From the NCBI GenBank assembly GCA_020048295.1, contig JAIFMT010000140.1, positions 1 through 5,284 on the forward strand: 5,284 nucleotides of DNA, given 5' to 3'. The DNA is from Rhodoferax sp. (GTDB lineage Bacteria; Pseudomonadota; Gammaproteobacteria; Burkholderiales; Burkholderiaceae). Positions 1 through 5,284 of this stretch are shown here, piece by piece. The notes beneath the pieces were generated by a model. The model was not told where the DNA came from. It saw only the letters and a list, made by a program, of their open reading frames with translations, and made no database searches. The translations under genes and the position numbers were made by a program. The stretch's first letter is position 1. Every line of letters starts with the position of its first letter.

Positions 1-123
1 GTTGGCCAGCGCCAGGTCTTCTTCAAGCACCGGACCGTGGCCGCACCACTGGGCGTTGCGCTGGCCCAGAATCAATGCGTTGTCGGCCAGGTGCAGCAGA
101 TAGTCCTGAAAATGCGCGGCCAT
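1..123 (-). CDS. paaC: Phenylacetyl-CoA epoxidase subunit PaaC, N-terminal fragment
   Basis: This is the first 41 codons of PaaC, running off the left edge in frame. The reading begins [15 protein letters not shown] and continues through [20 protein letters not shown], which matches the E. coli PaaC N-terminus (QRLGEWCGHAPELEIDLALA, recalled from memory). PaaC is the ferritin-like structural partner of PaaA in the multicomponent monooxygenase that converts phenylacetyl-CoA to its ring 1,2-epoxide in the cytoplasm; it lacks a functional diiron site in characterised members. Its ATG (121-123) shares one base with the paaB stop in a TAATG junction, and the only purine-rich stretch ahead is a poor GTGGGG, so translation probably depends on ribosomes finishing paaB. 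The rest of the subunit cannot be judged here. Confidence 0.95.
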   Translation of the reverse strand, partial: MAAHFQDYLLHLADNALILGQRNAQWCGHGPVLEEDLALAN

Positions 124-419
124 TACATGTGCCCCACTTCATCAGGAATGTCATAAAAGGTCGGGTGGCGGTAAATCTTGTCGGCCGCCGGCTCAAACAG
201 TGCGTCTTTGTCCTCCGGGCTGCTGGCGGTGATGTTTTTGGACGGCACCACCCAGATGCTCACGCCTTCCTGGCGGCGTGTATAGACATCGCGTGCCATT
301 TGCAAGGCGTGTTGCGCGTCACTGGCGTGCAGGCTGCCGCAGTGCTTGTGCTCCAGTCCTTGCTTGCTGCGCACAAACACTTCCCAGAGGGGCCAGTCTT
401 TCAATGCCGGTGTGTTCAT
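123..419 (-). CDS. paaB: Phenylacetyl-CoA epoxidase subunit PaaB
   Basis: A complete 98-residue PaaB, close to the roughly 95 residues of E. coli PaaB. Conserved blocks are [20 protein letters not shown] (residues 9-28), GSLHASD (28-34), [11 protein letters not shown] (42-52), SIWVVPS (54-60) and the C-terminal [10 protein letters not shown] (83-92). PaaB is a small non-catalytic subunit that bridges PaaAC heterodimers in the epoxidase complex. The ATG at 419 overlaps the paaA stop in an ATGA junction and is preceded by AAGGAAG inside paaA, so it has both its own ribosome binding site and likely coupling to paaA. A much longer open frame extends upstream of this ATG, but it lies antisense to nothing conserved and across paaA in another frame, so I start at 419. 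Nothing unusual in the protein. Confidence 0.96.
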   Translation of the reverse strand: MNTPALKDWPLWEVFVRSKQGLEHKHCGSLHASDAQHALQMARDVYTRRQEGVSIWVVPSKNITASSPEDKDALFEPAADKIYRHPTFYDIPDEVGHM

Positions 420-1429
420 GCGGCTTCCTTTTCTTGTGCGGGTTGGTGTTTGCGGGCGTAGGCCAGGGCGGCATCGCGCACCCATTGACCGTCGGCATGG
501 GCTTTGACGCGGGTCGCCAGGCGCTCGTGGTTGCACGGACCGTTGCCATTGACGGTGGCCCAGAACTCGTCCCAGTCGATCGCGCCGTGGTCGTAGTGCT
601 GGCGTTCCTCGTTCCATTTCAGCTCGGGGTCGGGCAGCGTCACGCCCAGCACTTGGGCTTGCGGCACGGTGGCATCGATGAATTTTTGCCGCAGCGCGTC
701 GTTGCTGATGCGCTTGATGCCCCATTTCATGGCCTGTGCGCTGTGCGGGCTGTCGCCATCCGGCGGGCCAAACATCGCCAGGCATTTCCACCAGAAGCGG
801 TTGACTGCGTCTTGCACCATGGCCTTTTGCGCTGCGGTGCCCTGCATCATCACCAGCAAAGCCTCGTAGCCCTGACGCTGGTGGAAAGACTCTTCCTTGC
901 AAACGCGGATCATCGCCCGCGCATACGGGCCATACGAGCAGCGGCACAGCGGAATCTGATTCATGATGGCCGCGCCATCCACCAGCCAGCCAATCACCCC
1001 CACGTCGGCCCAGGTCAGCGTCGGGTAGTTGAAGATCGAGCTGTATTTGGCGCGACCACTGTGCAGGTCGGCCAACATCTGGTCGCGGCCAGTGCCCAGG
1101 GTTTCGGCGGCGCTGTACAGGTATAGGCCGTGGCCACCTTCATCCTGCACCTTGGCAATCAGAATCGCCTTGCGTTTGAGGCTGGGCGCGCGGCTGATCC
1201 AGTTGCCCTCAGGCAACATGCCGACAATTTCGCTGTGCGCGTGCTGGCTGATCTGGCGCACCAGCGTCTTGCGGTAACCTGAAGGCATCCAGTCCTGCGG
1301 CTCGATCTTGCCATCGGCTTCAATGCGGGCATCAAAGCGCGCCTGCGCAGCCGGGTCTTCCAAATAGGCCGGCGCGGTCTTTTTTGGTGTACCAGGGCTT
1401 TCCTGCTGGTTGAACGATTGGGTGTACAT
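416..1429 (-). CDS. paaA: Phenylacetyl-CoA epoxidase catalytic subunit PaaA
   Basis: A complete 337-residue PaaA, the catalytic diiron subunit of phenylacetyl-CoA 1,2-epoxidase, which uses O2 and electrons delivered by PaaE. Recognisable PaaA blocks are IEPQDWMP (42-49), [20 protein letters not shown] (58-77), [20 protein letters not shown] (93-112), [11 protein letters not shown] (128-138), [14 protein letters not shown] (177-190), RFWW (211-214) and TVPQ (254-257). The ferritin-like metal ligands are expected in the E97-x-x-H100 and E180-x-x-H183 motifs, with E67 or E74 also plausible; this assignment is by family analogy. The start at 1429 is an ATG eight bases after a perfect AAGGAG; an upstream in-frame TTG at 1450 would swallow that site and is rejected. 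By recollection of E. coli PaaA (about 309 residues), this protein carries an extra N-terminal stretch of about 25 residues rich in Gln, Pro, Lys and Ala. Confidence 0.97.
   Translation of the reverse strand: MYTQSFNQQESPGTPKKTAPAYLEDPAAQARFDARIEADGKIEPQDWMPSGYRKTLVRQISQHAHSEIVGMLPEGNWISRAPSLKRKAILIAKVQDEGGHGLYLYSAAETLGTGRDQMLADLHSGRAKYSSIFNYPTLTWADVGVIGWLVDGAAIMNQIPLCRCSYGPYARAMIRVCKEESFHQRQGYEALLVMMQGTAAQKAMVQDAVNRFWWKCLAMFGPPDGDSPHSAQAMKWGIKRISNDALRQKFIDATVPQAQVLGVTLPDPELKWNEERQHYDHGAIDWDEFWATVNGNGPCNHERLATRVKAHADGQWVRDAALAYARKHQPAQEKEAA
424..430 (-). promoter_or_regulatory. Ribosome binding site of paaB inside paaA
   Basis: On the minus strand AAGGAAG ends four bases before the paaB ATG at 419 (the AAGGA core is six bases away). 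It lies in the last codons of paaA and supports the choice of that start over any upstream one. Confidence 0.7.
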
Positions 1430-1437
1430 CGTCAGAA

Positions 1438-1443
1438 CTCCTT
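1438..1443 (-). promoter_or_regulatory. Ribosome binding site of paaA
   Basis: A perfect AAGGAG on the minus strand, eight bases before the ATG at 1429, in the 33-base gap after the hydratase stop. This is one of the two clear Shine-Dalgarno sites lying in the gaps between genes and it decides the paaA start. Confidence 0.85.
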
Positions 1444-1462
1444 GCGGCAAATATGAGTGAAC

Positions 1463-2248
1463 TTAGCCAACCAGCCAGGCTGGCGTGCGTTTGTCCAGAA
1501 ACGCGGCGATACCGTCGCGCCCCTCAGGCGTGGCGCGTTGCTGTGCAATGCGCCGGGCAGTCTCCTCCAGCGTGGCAGCGTCAATCGGTCGGCCCTTGAT
1601 GGCTTCAATCAGCGATTTGGCGGCCTTTTGCGCCCCGGGGCCGCCTTGCAACAGTGGCTCTGCCAGCGCGGCAACACCAGCATCCAGACCATCCACCGGT
1701 GTGACTTCATGGACCAAACCCAGCAGCAGCGCACGCTCGGCGCTGATTTTTTCAGCGCTCTGAAAATAGCGCAGCGCCTGGCGCGGCCCGATGGCGCGCA
1801 GCACATACGGGCTGATCACCGCCGGAATGATGCCGAACTTGACCTCAGAGGTGGCAAATACCGCATCCGTGCTGGCTACCGCCATGTCGCAGGCGGCAGC
1901 CAAACCGGTGCCGCCGCCCAAAGCCGCACCTTGCACCCGCGCGATGGTCGGTTTGGACAGGCCAGCCAGGCAGTGCAGCATGGCGGCAAAGCGGCGTGCA
2001 TCGGCCAGATTGTCCGCCTCGCTGCCCTGTGACGCGCGGCGCATCCAGTTCAGGTCAGCGCCAGCCGAAAAATGCTTGCCGCGACCGGCCAGCACCACCA
2101 CGCGCACGCTGGCATCGCCGTCGAGCGCCAGGCACGCTTGGTGCAGGTCGTCGATCAGCTGCTCGTTGAAGGCATTGAACACCGCCGGACGGTTCATCCA
2201 CAGTGTGGCCACCTGGCCGGTGCGTTCAATTTCAAGGGTTTCAAACAT
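1463..2248 (-). CDS. Enoyl-CoA hydratase/isomerase family protein, LiuC (methylglutaconyl-CoA hydratase)-like
   Basis: A complete 261-residue crotonase-fold protein, the usual length for the family, expected to hydrate or isomerise a 2-enoyl-CoA in the cytoplasm. Visible features are the first oxyanion-hole segment HFSAGADLNWM (59-69), the second GAALGGGTGLAAACD (107-121), SEVKFGIIPAVISPYVLRAI (134-153) and the family C-terminus EGRDGIAAFLDKR (242-254). SAGADLNWM together with IPAVISPYV is typical of methylglutaconyl-CoA hydratases such as LiuC, as I recall them, and unlike PaaG (CAGQDL) or PaaF. The Glu equivalent to rat hydratase Glu144 is Gly115; the Glu164 equivalent is Glu135. Position in a paa operon suggests hydration of 2,3-dehydroadipyl-CoA or a related step, but that is inference. 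The ATG at 2248 follows the upstream stop by 19 bases and has no good ribosome binding site, so coupling is likely. Automated annotation may call it PaaG or PaaF. Confidence 0.9.
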   Translation of the reverse strand: MFETLEIERTGQVATLWMNRPAVFNAFNEQLIDDLHQACLALDGDASVRVVVLAGRGKHFSAGADLNWMRRASQGSEADNLADARRFAAMLHCLAGLSKPTIARVQGAALGGGTGLAAACDMAVASTDAVFATSEVKFGIIPAVISPYVLRAIGPRQALRYFQSAEKISAERALLLGLVHEVTPVDGLDAGVAALAEPLLQGGPGAQKAAKSLIEAIKGRPIDAATLEETARRIAQQRATPEGRDGIAAFLDKRTPAWLVG

Positions 2249-2267
2249 GCTGCTGGCAGGTGTTGGC

Positions 2268-3413
2268 TTATTTGACTTGCGTCCAGTCTCCGCCCTTGAC
2301 TTCCAGCATCCGGAACGCAGACAGGTCCAGCCCCATGTGGTCGGTGGCCGACATGTTGACGATGCCGCTGGTGCCGACAAAACCCTTGGTGGCTTCAATC
2401 GCATCGCGCACCTTGGCCTTGTCGGTGCTGCCAGCGCGTTTGATGGCATCGACTGCCAGCATCAGGCCGTCCAGCGCGTGACCGCCAAACGCTGACACCT
2501 CACCCTGCCATTTGGCCTTGTAGGCATTGGCGTAGGCTTCGGTGACCGACTTTTGCGGATCGTTGGCGGCCAGCTTGTCGGCAATCAGCAGGGCCGACGA
2601 CGGCAGGCGCACGCCTTCGGCGGCAGGGCCTGCGAGTTTGATGAACTCGTCAGACGCCACGCCATGCGCGTGGTACAGCGGCAGCGTCAGACCGAGTTGC
2701 TTGTAGTTTTTGGTGGCAATCGCCGGCCCCTGGCCCAGGCCAAAGATAAACACTGCTTGCACGCCGGGGGTATTGCGGATCTTGGTGAGCTGCGGGCTCA
2801 TGTCGGTGTCTTTGGGGCCATAGGTCTCGTTGGCCACCAGGGTGATGCCAAATTTGCCCGCTACGCCTTCGGTTTCTTTTTTGCCCGATTGGCCGAAACC
2901 ACTGGTTTCAGAAAACAGCGCCACCTTGGTCAGGCCACGCTTTTTCATGTCGTCAAACACTTTTTCAGCCGCCATGCGGTCAGTGTGCGGGGTTTTGAAC
3001 ACCCATTTTTTGACCGGCTCGACAATCACCACAGCACCCGCGATAGAGACAAACGGCACGCCCGCCTTTTCAACCAGCGGGATCATCGACATGGTGGAGC
3101 CGGTGGTGGTACCGCCCACGATGACATCGACCTTGTCGTCGTCAATCAGGCGCTTGCCAAAGCCATTGGCCTTGCCCGCATCGCTGCCATCGTCGTAATG
3201 CACCAGCTCCAGCTGGCGGCCTAGCACGCCACCGCCCTTGTTGATGCTCTCCACATACATCTGCAGGGTTTTCAGCTCGGGATCGCCCAAAAAGGCGGCC
3301 GGGCCAGTGACCGACAGCACCGAACCGATTCGGATCGGGTCAGCCGCCAGCGCCGCGACGGCGGTGACGGTCAGCGCCGCAGCGGCCAGCAGTTTCTTCA
3401 AGGTAAATTTCAT
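2268..3413 (-). CDS. ABC transporter periplasmic substrate-binding protein, branched-chain amino acid/aromatic acid type
   Basis: A complete 381-residue periplasmic binding protein of the LivK/Peripla_BP_6 class. It opens with a classical signal peptide: basic MKFTLKK, an Ala/Leu/Val-rich core, and a probable cleavage after AVAALA at about residue 23. The mature protein starts ADPIRIGSVLSVTGPAAFLG, the standard N-terminal strand and ligand-binding loop of this class, followed by the first-lobe segments GGGVLGRQLELVHYDDGSD and VDVIVGGTTTGS. There is no lipobox cysteine, so it should be freely soluble in the periplasm. Relatives bind branched-chain amino acids, amides or aromatic acids; the paa context makes phenylacetate or a similar aromatic acid a reasonable guess, not a demonstrated ligand. 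No permease or ATPase gene lies beside it in this window. The ATG at 3413 has a good AGGAG nine bases upstream, suggesting efficient translation, as is usual for binding proteins. Confidence 0.93.
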   Translation of the reverse strand: MKFTLKKLLAAAALTVTAVAALAADPIRIGSVLSVTGPAAFLGDPELKTLQMYVESINKGGGVLGRQLELVHYDDGSDAGKANGFGKRLIDDDKVDVIVGGTTTGSTMSMIPLVEKAGVPFVSIAGAVVIVEPVKKWVFKTPHTDRMAAEKVFDDMKKRGLTKVALFSETSGFGQSGKKETEGVAGKFGITLVANETYGPKDTDMSPQLTKIRNTPGVQAVFIFGLGQGPAIATKNYKQLGLTLPLYHAHGVASDEFIKLAGPAAEGVRLPSSALLIADKLAANDPQKSVTEAYANAYKAKWQGEVSAFGGHALDGLMLAVDAIKRAGSTDKAKVRDAIEATKGFVGTSGIVNMSATDHMGLDLSAFRMLEVKGGDWTQVK

Positions 3414-3421
3414 GGGACTTG

Positions 3422-3427
3422 TCTCCT
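3422..3427 (-). promoter_or_regulatory. Ribosome binding site of the substrate-binding protein
   Basis: AGGAGA on the minus strand, with the AGGAG core nine bases before the ATG at 3413, in the 32-base gap after the thiolase stop. The gap is too short for an obvious separate promoter and holds no hairpin terminator. Confidence 0.8.
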
Positions 3428-3445
3428 GTTGTGGTTAAAAAATTA

Positions 3446-4651
3446 TCAAACGCGTTCGATCACCAGGGCAATGCCTTGCCCAACTCCAATGCACATCGTG
3501 CAAAGCGCATAACGCCCGCCACGCCGTGCCAATTCATACAGCGCGGTGGTTACCAGCCGCGCGCCGCTCATGCCCAGAGGATGCCCCAGCGCAATCGCGC
3601 CGCCATTGGGGTTGACCCGCACATCGTCGTCGGCCAGCCCGAGGTCGCGCAGCACCGCCAGGCCTTGCGCGGCAAAGGCTTCGTTGAGTTCTATCACGTC
3701 CATCTGGTCCAGCGTCAGGCCGCAGCGCTCCAGTACCTTGCGCACGGCAGGGGCCGGGCCGAAACCCATGATGCGCGGTGCCACACCGGCAGCAGCCATG
3801 CCGACGATGCGCGCGCGCGGTGTCAGCCCGTTGGTCTGGGCGGCCGACTTTGAGGCAATCAGCAGCGCACAGGCCCCGTCGTTGACCCCCGAGGCGTTGC
3901 CAGCGGTGACCGACAGCTCTGGCGCGTTAACACCCTTCAGCTTGGCCAGCATGGCCAACGTGGTGTCGGGGCGCGGATGCTCGTCGGTAGCCACCACCGT
4001 GGGGTCGCCTTTTTTGTTGGGGATCAGCACCGGCACCAGTTCGTCGGCAAAGCGGCCAGCGGCGTGTGCGGCGGCCCAGCGCTGCTGCGAGCGCAGCGCA
4101 AACGCATCCTGGTCGGCGCGCGAAATGTTGAAGTCAGCCGCCACGTTGTCGGCGGTTTGCGGCATCGAATGGGTATCAAACAGCTTTTTCATCGCCGGGT
4201 TGACAAAGCGCCAGCCGATGGTGGTGTCAAACATGGCGGCGTTGCGTGAAAACGCGGTGTCGGCCTTGCCCATCACAAACGGCGCGCGCGACATGCTTTC
4301 CACACCGCCGGCAATCATCAGGTCGGTCTCGCCCGACTTGATGGCCCGCGCCGCCATGCCGATGCAGTCCATCGACGAGCCGCACAGCCGGTTGACCGTG
4401 GTGCCGGGCACCTCAACCGGCAAACCGGCCAGCAAACCGGCCATGCGCGCCACGTTGCGATTGTCGTCACCGGCCTGGTTGGCGCAGCCGTAAATGATGT
4501 CATCCACGCTGGCCCAGTTGACCTGCGGGTTGCGCGCCATCAGGGCTTTGAGGGGAATGGCAGCCAGGTCATCGGCACGCACGCTGCTCAAGGCACCGCC
4601 GTAGCGGCCAATCGGGGTGCGAACCGCGTCGCAAATAAAGGCATCAATCAT
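3446..4651 (-). CDS. pcaF: 3-oxoadipyl-CoA/3-oxo-5,6-dehydrosuberyl-CoA thiolase (PcaF/PaaJ type)
   Basis: A complete 401-residue thiolase, the length typical of beta-ketoadipyl-CoA thiolases. In the phenylacetate pathway this enzyme (PaaJ in E. coli, PaaE in older naming) cleaves 3-oxoadipyl-CoA to succinyl-CoA and acetyl-CoA and also shortens 3-oxo-5,6-dehydrosuberyl-CoA; the same family serves protocatechuate degradation as PcaF. Visible motifs are the N-terminal [15 protein letters not shown] (5-19), the acyl-accepting nucleophile Cys90 in [22 protein letters not shown] (117-129), NEAFAAQ (323-329), His357 in [16 protein letters not shown], and the second catalytic Cys387 in [10 protein letters not shown]. 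All expected catalytic residues are present. The ATG at 4651 agrees with the family N-terminus, yet no Shine-Dalgarno sequence precedes it. It is the first gene after the 247-bp gap and probably heads the transcription unit running to paaC. Whether its main role is in paa or pca metabolism cannot be settled from sequence alone. Confidence 0.95.
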   Translation of the reverse strand: MIDAFICDAVRTPIGRYGGALSSVRADDLAAIPLKALMARNPQVNWASVDDIIYGCANQAGDDNRNVARMAGLLAGLPVEVPGTTVNRLCGSSMDCIGMAARAIKSGETDLMIAGGVESMSRAPFVMGKADTAFSRNAAMFDTTIGWRFVNPAMKKLFDTHSMPQTADNVAADFNISRADQDAFALRSQQRWAAAHAAGRFADELVPVLIPNKKGDPTVVATDEHPRPDTTLAMLAKLKGVNAPELSVTAGNASGVNDGACALLIASKSAAQTNGLTPRARIVGMAAAGVAPRIMGFGPAPAVRKVLERCGLTLDQMDVIELNEAFAAQGLAVLRDLGLADDDVRVNPNGGAIALGHPLGMSGARLVTTALYELARRGGRYALCTMCIGVGQGIALVIERV

Positions 4652-4685
4652 GGTCTGAGTCAGGTTGCAAACCGTTATGTTTTTT

Positions 4686-4735
4686 AAAAATAATAGCTGC
4701 CAGCGCTTGATTCATAAGGGCTAGAGGCCTAAAAG
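4686..4735. repeat. Dispersed intergenic hairpin repeat (Comamonadaceae style)
   Basis: The core is AGCGCTT (4702-4708), a seven-base loop GATTCAT, and AAGGGCT (4716-4722), a seven-base stem with one mismatch. GCC (4699-4701) and GGC (4726-4728) can extend the stem past a three-base bulge. The flanks read AATAATAGCTGCC and TAGAGGCCTAAAAG. From memory, very similar AATAGCTGC...AGCGCTT...AAGCGCT AGAG units are scattered between genes in many Comamonadaceae genomes; this was not checked. The outer boundaries are approximate. Function is unknown; it could fold in the thiolase leader RNA. Confidence 0.55.
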
Positions 4736-4797
4736 TCTTGAGAATATGTAACTACTCAGTTTTCAATAAAGTTGCATGACCCAAAAACCATTCCCAT

Positions 4798-4871
4798 CCG
4801 TCAATCCCGCGCAGGCGGGAATCCAGTTCGCGCGTGCAACCCATGGATTCCCGCCTGTGCGGGAATGACGG
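4798..4871. repeat. Inverted pair of dRS3-like ATTCCC-N8-GGGAAT repeats
   Basis: Two 28-base arms, 4798-4825 and 4844-4871, are reverse complements at 26 of 28 positions and are separated by an 18-base spacer. Each arm is also a small palindrome: ATTCCCGC-CTGT-GCGGGAAT at 4847-4866 is perfect, and AATCCCGC-GCAG-GCGGGAAT at 4803-4822 has one mismatch. The ATTCCC-N8-GGGAAT pattern matches the Neisseria dRS3 repeat as I recall it, and related units occur in other betaproteobacteria and Xanthomonadaceae. It begins 28 bases after the paaK stop, so the long hairpin could stabilise or end the paaK transcript; a TTTTT run on the minus strand follows about ten bases later, which is too far for a standard intrinsic terminator. 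Confidence 0.8.
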
Positions 4872-4898
4872 TCAGCGCGTCGTAACGACAATTTTTCC

Positions 4899-5284
4899 TC
4901 AAACCAAGGGTGGCCGCTCGTCAATCACCCGCTTGGCCTTGCCGGTCAATGTGCGCGGAATCGAGTCAAACGGCAGCACCTTCACATGCGTCGAGACGCC
5001 CACATTGGTCTTGATATGGTGTTGCAGCTCTTTGGCAATGGTGTCGATGTCGCTAGCGGTGAGCTTGCCAGACAGCTCGCGCTGCACTTCACAGCGCACC
5101 TCGACATCGTCAAGATGGCCCTCGCGCGACAACTGCACCTGGTAGTTGCCCGACAGGCGCTTGTCGCGCAGGATTTGCTCTTCAATCTGCGTCGGAAACA
5201 TGTTGACCCCACGCACGATCAGCATGTCGTCGGTGCGCCCGGTGATTTTGCCCATGCGCCGGAACGCGCGTGAGGTGGGTGGCA
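4899..5284 (-). CDS. paaK: Phenylacetate-CoA ligase PaaK, C-terminal fragment
   Basis: The last 127 codons of phenylacetate-CoA ligase; the gene enters from the right edge and ends at TAA-free TGA/TAA-type stop position 4899-4901, so the start is outside the window. PaaK converts phenylacetate, ATP and CoA to phenylacetyl-CoA, the first committed step of the pathway, in the cytoplasm. The fragment shows the hinge and C-terminal domain of the acyl-adenylate-forming family: RRMGKITGRTDDMLIVRGVN with the GR-x-DDM hinge and RGVNMFPTQIEEQ, and near the end PRTLTGKAKRV, whose TGK lysine is the conserved C-terminal catalytic lysine for adenylation. Full-length family members are about 430-440 residues, so roughly 30 percent is visible. 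An internal ATG at 5255 is not the start because the conserved frame stays open to the edge. Confidence 0.95.
   Translation of the reverse strand, partial: PPTSRAFRRMGKITGRTDDMLIVRGVNMFPTQIEEQILRDKRLSGNYQVQLSREGHLDDVEVRCEVQRELSGKLTASDIDTIAKELQHHIKTNVGVSTHVKVLPFDSIPRTLTGKAKRVIDERPPLV

Larger units (their letters stand above)
4652..4898. other. Intergenic region between paaK and the thiolase: repeats, probable promoter zone
   Basis: This 247-bp gap holds no plausible gene. It contains two repeat structures described separately and an AT-rich stretch around 4675-4795 that contrasts with the GC-rich genes. Because the six downstream genes are tightly packed, any promoter for them other than read-through from paaK should lie here. 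On the minus strand a TATTAT (complement of 4690-4695) could serve as a -10 box about 40 bases before the thiolase ATG, but the base sequence 17-18 bases further up does not resemble TTGACA. A TTGAAA (complement of 4761-4766) and TATTCT (complement of 4741-4746) pair is only 14 bases apart. No convincing sigma-70 promoter or operator can therefore be named. Confidence 0.5.

Noticed and set aside
278..1126. 282-codon plus-strand open frame opposite paaA and paaB
   Set aside because: It lies antisense to two clearly conserved genes and its product has no recognisable domain.
1430..1450. Seven-residue N-terminal extension of PaaA from a TTG at 1450
   Set aside because: The TTG would place the AAGGAG ribosome binding site inside the gene and has no site of its own; the ATG at 1429 is ideally spaced.
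2249..2449. 67-residue upstream extension of the hydratase
   Set aside because: It overlaps the 3' end of the substrate-binding protein gene in another frame, and the family N-terminus begins at the MFETLEIER start at 2248.
3546..4493. 315-codon plus-strand open frame opposite the thiolase
   Set aside because: It is antisense to a thiolase with all catalytic motifs. GC-rich codon use leaves long open frames on the opposite strand, and the translation shows no recognisable family.
4663..4673. GGTT-GCA-AACC palindrome 12-22 bases before the thiolase start, considered as a regulator operator
   Set aside because: Four-base arms are expected by chance, and I could not match it to a known PaaR or other regulator motif.
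4741..4766. Possible minus-strand promoter TTGAAA...TATTCT
   Set aside because: The spacer is only 14 bases, too short for a normal sigma-70 promoter.
4834..5145. 103-codon plus-strand open frame starting inside the inverted repeat
   Set aside because: It runs antisense to the conserved paaK C-terminus and its start falls in a dispersed repeat.

Overview
This window looks like part of an aerobic phenylacetate (phenylacetyl-CoA) catabolic gene cluster from a betaproteobacterium, most likely Burkholderiales/Comamonadaceae. Three things point there: GC-rich codon use, Paa proteins that align by eye with the E. coli ones, and two intergenic repeats whose style I recall from Comamonadaceae and other betaproteobacteria. 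The taxonomic call is inference; no database search was possible.

All seven genes lie on the minus strand, so transcription runs from high to low coordinates. In that order they are: the C-terminal 127 codons of phenylacetate-CoA ligase paaK (4899-5284, cut by the window edge); a 247-bp intergenic gap with two different repeats (4652-4898); a beta-ketoadipyl-CoA thiolase (pcaF/paaJ type, 3446-4651); a periplasmic ABC-transporter substrate-binding protein of the branched-chain amino acid/aromatic type (2268-3413); an enoyl-CoA hydratase/isomerase that resembles methylglutaconyl-CoA hydratase (LiuC) more than PaaF or PaaG (1463-2248); then paaA (416-1429), paaB (123-419) and the first 41 codons of paaC (1-123).

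The genes fit one pathway. PaaK activates phenylacetate to phenylacetyl-CoA. PaaA, PaaB and PaaC belong to the PaaABC(D)E diiron monooxygenase that epoxidises the CoA-bound ring. After ring opening, beta-oxidation-like hydration and thiolysis give acetyl-CoA and succinyl-CoA; the hydratase and thiolase belong to that lower section. The substrate-binding protein may capture the aromatic acid in the periplasm. Gene spacing from the thiolase to paaC is 33 bp or less, and the last two junctions overlap (ATGA for paaA/paaB, TAATG for paaB/paaC), so these six genes are probably one transcription unit with translational coupling at the end. The only gap large enough for a promoter and terminator is the one between paaK and the thiolase.

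I saw no strong evidence of a new system. The points worth a second look are the LiuC-like hydratase lacking one of the two usual catalytic glutamates, the lone transporter binding protein inside the catabolic operon, and the two repeat elements packed into the single intergenic gap. No tRNA, rRNA, CRISPR array, insertion sequence or frameshifted gene was recognised.
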